In this document: piece by piece, positions 8,314-14,804 of the stretch | Layout: each line of letters starts with the position of its first letter | Numbering within the stretch: the stretch's first letter is position 1 | The notes under the pieces: generated by a model | What the model was told of the DNA's origin: nothing | The model's input: the letters and a program-made list of their open reading frames with translations, nothing else | Database searches by the model: none | Program-made: the position numbers and the translations under genes | Assembly: GCA_022568195.1 (NCBI GenBank) | Contig: JADFFS010000012.1 | Coordinates: 1-43,289, forward strand | Reading direction: 5' to 3' | Length of the DNA: 43,289 nucleotides | DNA from: Chloroflexota bacterium | GTDB taxonomy: Bacteria; Chloroflexota; Dehalococcoidia; Lucifugimonadales; UBA3495

Positions 8314-9267
8314 TCAATCGCTGGCAGCGGCCGCAGGCGCCGGGAGACCCGGAGCTGCGGGGCGATCCGCGGCTTTGCCCTTCGCCTCCTTCCACTTCGG
8401 CCCATAGATCATCAGAAGAAGGAGTCCAAACGGCCCGGCATAGTCTCCGAACCTTTCCAAAGTTCGGAAAATCAGATAGGCCTGAGGATGCTCTGTAACG
8501 GGCAGCCCGGAGATGGGATACAGGAGCCCTACAAAAACTTCCCATACTATGATCAGCGCAACGGCCGCCCGGACCGGCTTGAGCAGGATCAGGGCGCCCA
8601 TTCCTATTTCAATCCAACCAACGGTCATCAGAAACGTCTCAGGGTCCATCCACGACCCGGGAAGCCCCACGGCCGCAAAATGCCCGATCAGCAGAGGCTT
8701 TGCCTCGACGACGCCGTAGAGTCCATGGGTGATTAGCTGCACGGCGATGGACCACCGGAGCACCCATTTGATGGCCTCGATCTTATTAACCGTCAGAGTG
8801 AATGTCCGGATTGGCATTAGCCAGTCTTTGACCGTTTTCCCCCAACCGGCGTATAGGAACAAAGCCAAGGGAGGCCCGTAGTTGCCGGACCGCTCAAAAA
8901 AATACCACCAGGCCGACCCGGTCAAGGGCCGTAACGAGGCTGTCCAGACCGTCCAAATGAGGATCCATAGAATTGCCCATCTTGTTGGCATGAACAGCAC
9001 AATCAGGCCAAGGGTGATGTCCATTACTCCGACCAACCGCTGCAGTACCTCGGCGGATTCCGCACCGATAGCGGCGAAGGCAAAGAAAGGGATCCAATCC
9101 TCTTTCCCGACCACGCCCCAAGCACCGTGGAAGAGCATATTAAGTCCAACGGCGATTTTTAAGACCCACAAAATGGCCGTATCAAGGGTTATATCTTTAG
9201 GCCATTCGCCCAGCACCAGACGGGGCGCCTTCACCCCGCCCAATAATCTGTAGGTTCCACTGCTCAT
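8314..9267 (-). CDS. DoxX-family integral membrane protein, copy 1 of a tandem pair
   Basis: Paralogue of the gene that follows it. The start chosen is the ATG at 9267 (MSSGTYRLLGG) with AAAGG upstream at 11 nt; ATGs at 9312 and 9348 lack a ribosome-binding site. The internally repeated architecture is the same: a membrane helix with FHGAWGVVGKE, the block RPLTGSAWWYF, then a second helix with THGLYGVVEAKP followed by LIGHFAAVGLPG. The C-terminal tail is Ala-Pro-rich. The conserved His-Gly pairs and the aromatic block recur at matching places in both proteins, so they are probably functional residues. No soluble partner such as a DoxD subunit or thiosulfate dehydrogenase is adjacent, so the role is open. 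Confidence 0.75.
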   Translation of the reverse strand: MSSGTYRLLGGVKAPRLVLGEWPKDITLDTAILWVLKIAVGLNMLFHGAWGVVGKEDWIPFFAFAAIGAESAEVLQRLVGVMDITLGLIVLFMPTRWAILWILIWTVWTASLRPLTGSAWWYFFERSGNYGPPLALFLYAGWGKTVKDWLMPIRTFTLTVNKIEAIKWVLRWSIAVQLITHGLYGVVEAKPLLIGHFAAVGLPGSWMDPETFLMTVGWIEIGMGALILLKPVRAAVALIIVWEVFVGLLYPISGLPVTEHPQAYLIFRTLERFGDYAGPFGLLLLMIYGPKWKEAKGKAADRPAAPGLPAPAAAASD

Positions 9268-10003
9268 ATTCGTCGCAACCTTTACGTGGCCATTCCTGGT
9301 TGGGTTAGGCATCGTTTGTCGGGTTGGACTTTGCCATCCGGACCACAATCAACATTCGCGAGCCTGCGGCCGCAAGGGATTTGGCCCACCGGCACGACCA
9401 GAGCAATCCAGCCCCACCAATTAGGATTTTGGTTCGGGAATCAGACTAGCAACGGTCCGGAGCCGAATTAATGGGGGATGCACCAATCCTGTCCACCAAC
9501 TTTTTATGGGGGTATACACCCAATCAAGCTAGTTGTTGTCGACCCGGTGTTGGAAAGAGCACCTGGCCCCGCACCGGTGGCCGCCCGTTTCCGCTGACCC
9601 GTCTGACTACACGGTCGTTATCAATCGCCCTGCGTGTGTCGTTCTGAGGGAGTCTGCCTGGGCGGACGCCTGAAGAACCTCTTTTTGCCCGAATGAGATT
9701 CTTCGGCCCGGACGAGTCGGCGTTAAGCGGAGAGTCCGGGAAGGGGCAGGGGTCTGCATTTGCTGAGGGTTGGCAAGAGGATCCAATGGGTACGTTAGGG
9801 GGAGGCCCGGCCGGAAGCCGCCGGCCAGGGTTTGTTGGGGCAAACACCCAAGGGGTTAGGGGTATCCCCTCAAGGCGGTGAAGTGCAAACCGCAGGTAGT
9901 TCTGGTAATATGCCTTCCGGAGGGTAGCTCTGTTTGGGCCGAGGATGTGCCCTGAACGTTGGCTGCCTAGGGGTCAGGTGACCAGACCCTGCGGATACGG
10001 GCG
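9268..10003. other. Long divergent intergenic region with possible promoter elements
   Basis: 736 bp without a credible gene between the DoxX pair (minus) and the LuxR-type regulator (plus). Open frames at 9524-9881 on both strands look like chance frames in GC-rich DNA. Visible elements are a near-palindrome GGGGGTATACACCC (9508-9521) and an extended -10-like TGGTAATAT (9903-9911) about 95 bases before the regulator start. Both are tentative. Confidence 0.35.
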
Positions 10004-10783
10004 ATGGTTAGCAATATCGAAATGCAAGACATCAACCTGGTGGACGACCGAATGCTCCCGGAGGAGTCCGAGCCTCAAGTCGGCAACAAGGTGAAGCTCC
10101 TGATTGCCGAGGAACAGGAGATTCTAAGAGAAGCCTATCAATCCTTCTTCTCGAATCATCCCAGTATTGAGGCAATCAACAGCTCGGGAGACACCGATGG
10201 GGAAGTGTTGGTGGGCAAGGCTCGGTCGCTCAAGCCCGATGTCATCCTCTTGGGCATCGGGGTTCTTCAAGCTTCCCAGGTGGAAGTCTTGGAAATGCTC
10301 GGGGAAAACTGCCCCGAGGTGGCCATAGTTCTGGTATCGGCTGCCTACGATATCAACAGCTTCGACGCGCTCCGGCAGCACTCCAGAGGAACGTCCATTG
10401 GATGTGCCTATCTGCTGAAGCACACGATAAACTCGGTGCGCGAGCTCACTCACGTGATCCTAGGGGTCGCGGAGGGTCGCGTGATCATCGATCCTGCGGT
10501 CAGGGACGGGTTGATCGCCTCGCCGAACCCTCCCACCTCGCTGCTTAAGGAGTTATCGCCGCGTGAGCTGGAGGTTCTGAGCTGGATGGTTAAGGGCTAC
10601 CGCAACCGCACCATAGCGGATATCCTTTTCCTGGAGCTGAAAACGGTGGAACGACACATCAACTCCATCTACAGCAAACTGGGTAACTGTCCGGAGTCAA
10701 AGGAAATGCGGGTACACGCCATAACCCTTTACTTGAGAGCCACGGGCCAACTACCACCCGAAGACTTGGCCCAAAGTGGTTAA
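10004..10783 (+). CDS. LuxR/NarL-type regulator with degenerate receiver domain
   Basis: 259 residues: an N-terminal receiver-like domain (about 30-150) and a C-terminal LuxR helix-turn-helix (about 190-245) with LSPRELEVLSWMVKGYRNRTIADILF...KTVERHINSIYSKL. The receiver keeps the acidic-pocket position (IAEEQE) and the conserved lysine (LLKHT) but reads PDVILLGIGV where receivers have PDVVLLDI, so the phosphoacceptor aspartate is Gly84. Phosphorylation at the normal site is therefore not possible, and regulation would be by ligand, partner or dimerisation. The ribosome-binding site is poor for both the ATG at 10004 and the one at 10022. No kinase is adjacent. The family call is firm. Confidence 0.88.
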   Translation: MVSNIEMQDINLVDDRMLPEESEPQVGNKVKLLIAEEQEILREAYQSFFSNHPSIEAINSSGDTDGEVLVGKARSLKPDVILLGIGVLQASQVEVLEMLGENCPEVAIVLVSAAYDINSFDALRQHSRGTSIGCAYLLKHTINSVRELTHVILGVAEGRVIIDPAVRDGLIASPNPPTSLLKELSPRELEVLSWMVKGYRNRTIADILFLELKTVERHINSIYSKLGNCPESKEMRVHAITLYLRATGQLPPEDLAQSG

Positions 10784-11198
10784 GGTTTGGAGCAAGAAAG
10801 GGACCCTACCTTCTGTGCCAGATGGGTACTCTCAGCAGCGCTACCGGTGAGCTTGAGAAGTTGCGTGACTCCTCGGCAAGCCCAGGGAAATCGGTGACAG
10901 AGACTACCAGAATTATATTTCGATGTTGGAAGAATCCCTGGGTGACTCCGGTGTACCAACAATAAGTCTTCCGGTGGAGTCCTTTTGGCTTCGGCGGGAG
11001 ATTTTGAAGGAGCGGCGCACACAGCCTGGGTCAAGCCGATACCCTGTCTAAAGCAGGGGACAGTTAACGCCAAGGCGTGCGACAAGAGTCGGCCAGCGAC
11101 TTGGACATTCTCCCCGTCCAGTTTACCGCTACTAATACAGCCCAACCGTGTTTCAGGTATCGTTCGACTCTCCCCCGTCTTCACAAGAAACACAAATC
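10784..11198. other. Intergenic flank of the recombinase remnant
   Basis: About 415 bp with no credible gene; a minus-strand open frame (10780-11193) has no recognisable domain or ribosome-binding site. It contains one copy of a 27-bp repeat (11146-11172) whose other copy is at 36459-36485, and it ends at the long palindrome next to the recombinase remnant. Confidence 0.4.
11146..11172 (+). repeat. 27-bp direct repeat, copy A
   Basis: Starts CCGTGTTTCAGGTAT and ends TCGACTCTC. It matches 24 of 27 positions with 36459-36485 in the same orientation. It lies beside the recombinase remnant, so it may be an attachment-like site or an element end. Confidence 0.45.
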
Positions 11199-11233
11199 AG
11201 CCGCCCCTGGCTAACAGTTAGCCAGGGGCGGCT
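11199..11233 (-). terminator. Perfect 35-bp palindrome, probable terminator
   Basis: Two 17-base arms (AGCCGCCCCTGGCTAAC and its exact complement) flank a single A at 11216. On the minus strand the arm is followed by a T-rich run (GATTTGTGTTTCTTG), so it could end minus-strand transcription. It overlaps the last codons and stop of the recombinase remnant. Such perfect GC-rich symmetry could also mark an element boundary. Confidence 0.55.
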
Positions 11234-11610
11234 CGTTTATTAAAACCACATCGCTGCCTTTGCGGGTCGTAGCGATCTCGAACAGAGGCTGGAAGGCCGG
11301 CTTGGGCCGGATGGCCACTATTGACGTCTCCTCGACGGTGTCCACATAGACAGCGTCCAGCATTGTTAATAGCAACCTTCGCCGCTCTGTTAACGTGGCC
11401 TCTCCCAAAATGGCAGGCAGTTCCTCCTGCAGGATTCCCGTCTCTTTCGTTGCATCCACACCTGGGATCACCAGCTCAGCCAGCTCGTCCTCCAAGGAAC
11501 GTTGCTACCGCAGGTAGGCGTCATCAGAGTAGAGGTTGTCGACGTAAGCCCTCCCCAATCGCTTGAGCCAAGTAGGCCTGCCTTGAGGAAGAAGCTCGGG
11601 ATGGATCAGC
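11211..11610 (-). pseudogene. C-terminal remnant of a large serine recombinase
   Basis: The minus-strand frame reads as the C-terminal region of a resolvase-family site-specific recombinase: a linker with RAYVDNLYSDDAYLR, then RSLEDELAELVIPGVDA, ERRRLLLTMLDAVYVDT and the terminal IVAIRPKPAFQPLFEIATTR...VLINEPP. An in-frame TAG (11505-11507 on the plus strand) interrupts it exactly where relatives have a glutamine or similar codon, and the catalytic N-terminal domain is absent. The ATG-initiated part is only 94 residues (11211-11495). This is a dead recombinase and a scar of a past integrative element. The family call rests on remembered sequence patterns of these proteins. Confidence 0.75.
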
Positions 11611-11650
11611 CGATTCTGCGCATTTACGCCTGTGAGGGAGGAGATGCCTC

Positions 11651-11782
11651 ATGACAGTGGGGCCATCGACCGCATCGGGGGAAGTTGACGGGCTTGGGAT
11701 GCCGATTTATAGTTCGAGACATCCCAGGGGGCACATGTTTAGTGAAATCAGTTTGATCTGCGAAATCCCAGTTAATGAGTGA
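11651..11782 (+). CDS. Possible 43-residue leader ORF overlapping the next gene
   Basis: A short frame starting at the ATG at 11651, preceded by GGGAGGAG seven bases upstream, codes for 43 residues with no recognised domain. Its TGA (11780-11782) overlaps the start of the beta-propeller gene (ATG at 11775) by eight bases. That downstream gene has no clear ribosome-binding site of its own, so translational coupling is plausible. The evidence is position and ribosome-binding site only; it could be a chance frame. Confidence 0.3.
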   Translation: MTVGPSTASGEVDGLGMPIYSSRHPRGHMFSEISLICEIPVNE

Positions 11783-13199
11783 CGCCGCCAGCCACGGCAC
11801 CGGGCCAGAGAGCACCGTCACGTGTCGTTGGTGCGGGGCCGAAAACCAGATCCTGGGGGAATCTTGCCAGCGGTGCGACCGGTTCACCGTTCGCAGGCCC
11901 CGGTGGGCCGACATCATCCCCAGCAATCAGAAGTGGCTTACCAAACGCCGCGTCCTCAGGATTGCTATCGCCCTCATCTTGTTGGTAGCTCTGGTCTGGT
12001 TCAACTACCCGTTCGTGCCCAATCCTATGATCCTCCTGTTCAAGAAGCCCACCACCAATTTGGCGTCCTCCACATTGCCCGGCCAGTGGTCCACAGCGGG
12101 TCGAGACCAGCAATCGAGCCGCTACTTGCCCCAAGTACCAGACGAACCCCGGGGTCAAGTATCATGGTCCCGGTTCCTGGGCATTAACACGCGATCGACG
12201 CCCACTGTGGCTGACGGTGTGGTCTATCTGGGTGCTCACTTCAAAGTGTTGGCCTTGGACGCGGAAACAGGAACGGTTATCTGGGAACAGGCGACAAAAG
12301 GCCCCGTCCATTCCTCGCCCGCCGTGGCGGGAGATACGCTGTTCCTGGGTTTTATGGACCACCGCATGTTGGCCTTGGAACAGAACACCGGAACGGTCCG
12401 GTGGCAATTCGAGACCGGTGGCGCCATCACGGGCTCCGCCAATGTAACTAACGGCATCGTTTATTTCGGCTCTTGGGACAACTTCATCTACGCTCTGGAC
12501 GCTGCTACCGGCGAACTTATCTGGAAGACCCGGACCGTGGGGGAAATTCGCTCCGCCGTCGCCGTACACGAGGGCGCCCTCTTTGCCAGCGACAACGAGG
12601 GGAATCTTTACATCCTAAATGCCCGCACGGGCCAGAAGCGCATGCGATTCAGAACTGGAAAACCGAATGCCGCATCCCCTGCGGTGGGCAACGGGCTCGC
12701 CTACTTTCCTTCGGGGGGCAAGGTCTATGGGATAGATGCCGGGGTTAGAGAGATTCCTGGAGAGTTGCAGTTCAAGAAAATATGGGCCCAGTTTTGGCTG
12801 TGGCAGGTCCCCGGCATTCCCAAACCTTCCGGCCAGAGAGGCGCACGTTGGCGCTTCTCGCCCAAAGATACGAAAGCCGGCATCATATCCTCGCCGGCGG
12901 TTACTGCGGAAGCGTGGTACGCCGGAGATACCCAGGGCCTTTTTTATGCCAGGGACGCCATCGACGGCACCGAGTTGTGGAGCTTCCAGGCTGATGTGAC
13001 GATTCTCGGCTCACCCGTGGTGTTGGGTAACCGCGTGTACTTCGGGGACATGGGGGGTGAATTCTATTCCCTGGACCGCAATACTGGGCAGGTTATTTGG
13101 CAGGTGTCGTTGGGGGCTCCCATTGCGGTCTCCCCGGTGTTTGCCCAAGGCCGTTTTTTCGTTCGCACCACCGACGGCCGGTTGCATGCCATCGAGTAA
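11775..13199 (+). CDS. Membrane-anchored PQQ-type beta-propeller protein with N-terminal zinc ribbon
   Basis: 474 residues. The N-terminus has a four-cysteine knuckle (Cys17, Cys20, Cys31, Cys34; CRWCGAEN and CQRC), then a single membrane helix (about 60-82). The rest is a run of PQQ-like/BamB-type propeller repeats, with recurring units such as VYLGAHFKVLALDAETGTVIWE, VYFGSWDNFIYALDAATGELIW and VYFGDMGGEFYSLDRNTGQVIWQ. The ribbon would be cytoplasmic and the propeller extracytoplasmic. Such propellers serve as scaffolds (BamB) or bind PQQ; no dehydrogenase calcium or active-site pattern is evident, so a scaffold or binding role is more likely. It starts at ATG 11775 with a poor ribosome-binding site, possibly coupled to the preceding short frame. 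Confidence 0.85.
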   Translation: MSDAASHGTGPESTVTCRWCGAENQILGESCQRCDRFTVRRPRWADIIPSNQKWLTKRRVLRIAIALILLVALVWFNYPFVPNPMILLFKKPTTNLASSTLPGQWSTAGRDQQSSRYLPQVPDEPRGQVSWSRFLGINTRSTPTVADGVVYLGAHFKVLALDAETGTVIWEQATKGPVHSSPAVAGDTLFLGFMDHRMLALEQNTGTVRWQFETGGAITGSANVTNGIVYFGSWDNFIYALDAATGELIWKTRTVGEIRSAVAVHEGALFASDNEGNLYILNARTGQKRMRFRTGKPNAASPAVGNGLAYFPSGGKVYGIDAGVREIPGELQFKKIWAQFWLWQVPGIPKPSGQRGARWRFSPKDTKAGIISSPAVTAEAWYAGDTQGLFYARDAIDGTELWSFQADVTILGSPVVLGNRVYFGDMGGEFYSLDRNTGQVIWQVSLGAPIAVSPVFAQGRFFVRTTDGRLHAIE

Positions 13200-13301
13200 C
13201 GTTAAGCCCGCGCCCCTTGAGGCCCACCACAGGCAGTGCTAGAATCGGCAAAGTATGAATTTAGCTTTCTCCACCCACCTTCCCCGGCCGGAATATATTA
13301 A

Positions 13302-13478
13302 CCCCCAGCTTATAAATTTATTGTTACTCCAGACCAATGTGTGGCGAAGGTCAAGCAGTTGCAGGAGCACGGCGTCCAGTATTTGGCCTGCTACTTCGAC
13401 TTCGCTGGGATGGAGCGCATGAAAGTACTGAAAGCCACGGAGCTTTTTTCCAAAGAGGTCGTGCCGCGCCTCGGCTGA
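13302..13478 (+). pseudogene. C-terminal remnant of a luciferase-like flavin monooxygenase
   Basis: The frame reads VTPDQCVAKVKQLQEHGVQY followed by LACYFDFAGMERMKVLKATELFSKEVVPRL and a stop, the characteristic C-terminus of class LLM flavin-dependent oxidoreductases. There is no start codon: the frame is closed by a TAA at 13299-13301 and the upstream DNA is AT-rich and non-coding. About 50 residues remain of a family normally 300-380 long. It lies in the 370-bp gap before the LigB-type gene and, apart from this scrap, the gap holds nothing recognisable. Confidence 0.7.
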
Positions 13479-13567
13479 CCTTTGGCCCAGCAGGCGACCG
13501 GTTCGAATCCTGACAGCGAACCGTCATTGGCACCTCACCCTGCATCGCTTGCCCCGAGGAGGAAATT

Positions 13568-14377
13568 ATGGCCCAATTGGTTCTAGCCGCCGCCGTACCT
13601 CACCCGCCCCGGTTGATCCACGAGATGACTCTTGCTACCGGCGAGTTACGGGCCGCCGCCTTGATGAAACAGGTCCGAGGCTACGTGGAGAACGCAGCCC
13701 CGGACGTGCTCATTGAAGTGGACTCCGACCACTTGGTCAACTTTTTCTACAACAATATGCCCACCTTCTGCATTGGAATGGCCGAGGAGGCCGAAGGACC
13801 CTCTGAATCCTGGTGTCCCATGCCTCGGTACACCGTCCGTGGTCACGTCCCCATGGCCAGGGCACTCCTGGGCTACGGACTCCGGTCCAACTTCGACTTG
13901 GCCGTGGCCGAAGAGCTGCGGCTGGACCACTCGTTGATGGTGCCCCTGCATTTTCTCAATCCAAATATGGAGCTACCGGTGGTCCCCATTTATACCAACG
14001 GCTTCGCCGCCCCCATACCTTCCGCTCGGCGGTGCTACTCCCTGGGCCGGATGATTCGCCGCTTCATCGAGCAATGGGACCAAGACCTACGGGTGGCCAT
14101 TATTGCCAGCGGTTGTTTCGCCATGGACGTCGGCGGTCCGCTCCGGGGATGGACCGACCAGAAGTGGGTGGACACAGTTAGTTCGTTGCTGGAGCGAGGC
14201 GAGTACCAGACGTTGGCCCGCCGCGCCACCGCGCAGCGAATGGCCGCAGCAGGGAACAACAGTAGCGAGTTGCTCAACTGGATTACTCTTACCGGAACGT
14301 TGGGCGCCACCAAACCCACCTTCTTGGAAACCGACGACGGTTCCGGATACGCCGTGTGGCAGTTGGAGCAAACATAG
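13568..14377 (+). CDS. LigB-type extradiol dioxygenase catalytic subunit, catalytic His replaced
   Basis: 269 residues with a strong ribosome-binding site (GAGGAGGAAATT before the ATG). The sequence matches the class III extradiol ring-cleavage dioxygenase B subunit (LigB superfamily): His12 in VPHPPRL, His55 in DSDHLVNFF and Glu234 in SSELLNWITLTG fit the Fe(II)-binding His-His-Glu triad. His121 and His128 are also present. The segment where LigB has its acid-base histidine (SGGLSH or GGMSH) reads SGCFAMDVGG, so that histidine is Met186. The enzyme should bind iron, but normal ring cleavage may be impaired or changed. A LigA-type subunit follows two bases after the stop, forming a two-subunit unit. 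Confidence 0.88.
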   Translation: MAQLVLAAAVPHPPRLIHEMTLATGELRAAALMKQVRGYVENAAPDVLIEVDSDHLVNFFYNNMPTFCIGMAEEAEGPSESWCPMPRYTVRGHVPMARALLGYGLRSNFDLAVAEELRLDHSLMVPLHFLNPNMELPVVPIYTNGFAAPIPSARRCYSLGRMIRRFIEQWDQDLRVAIIASGCFAMDVGGPLRGWTDQKWVDTVSSLLERGEYQTLARRATAQRMAAAGNNSSELLNWITLTGTLGATKPTFLETDDGSGYAVWQLEQT

Positions 14378-14379
14378 AT

Positions 14380-14718
14380 ATGAGCATCTACCTTGTGAAC
14401 AAATTTCTTTATCGCGCCGACAACGACGCTGATTTTCGTCAACGCCTCCTGGAAGACCCGGTTGGAATGGCCGAGACCTACCCCTTCTCGCCGGATGAAC
14501 TGAACGCCCTTATCAACGGGGACGTGGGTAAGCTGTACCAAATGGGGGTACATACCTTTTTGCTCAACCACATGGCCCGCTACGAGTTGTATGGCGTCAA
14601 CCGGGACAACTACCTCGACAAGATTCGAGATGGGATGGACTATGACCCCAGGTTCGAAGAAGGCCAGATGCCGACCCAGTATTTCGTGAACCCGGCCGAC
14701 CAGCAGAAAGGCGCTTGA
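14380..14718 (+). CDS. LigA-type extradiol dioxygenase small subunit
   Basis: 112 residues, small helical protein of the LigA family (alpha subunit of LigAB-type protocatechuate 4,5-dioxygenase relatives). Supporting blocks are DADFRQRLLEDPVGMAETYPFSPDELNALINGDV and GVHTFLLNHMARYELYGVNRDNY. The start chosen is the ATG at 14380, two bases after the LigB-type stop; a frame opening at 14356 would overlap that gene. In LigAB the small subunit caps the active site of the large one and both are needed for activity, so the pair probably acts as a heteromer on a catechol-type acid. The gene ends well before the convergent tex gene. Confidence 0.85.
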   Translation: MSIYLVNKFLYRADNDADFRQRLLEDPVGMAETYPFSPDELNALINGDVGKLYQMGVHTFLLNHMARYELYGVNRDNYLDKIRDGMDYDPRFEEGQMPTQYFVNPADQQKGA

Positions 14719-14804
14719 CTTGAGTCTTTGAAACTTGCCACGGAGGCCGGAAGCAATCGATGCGCTCGATCTGTTTATGTTTGCATCCGTGACCCACAAC
14801 GCAC

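Noticed and set aside
9524-9881. Overlapping open frames on both strands
   Set aside because: Pro/Arg-rich chance frames in GC-rich DNA without start signals.
10780-11193. 137-residue open frame on the minus strand
   Set aside because: No family resemblance and no ribosome-binding site; part of the flank of the recombinase remnant.
13495-13520. GGTTCGAATCC, a tRNA T-loop-like word
   Set aside because: The flanking bases do not pair as a T-stem and no acceptor, D- or anticodon arm can be built.
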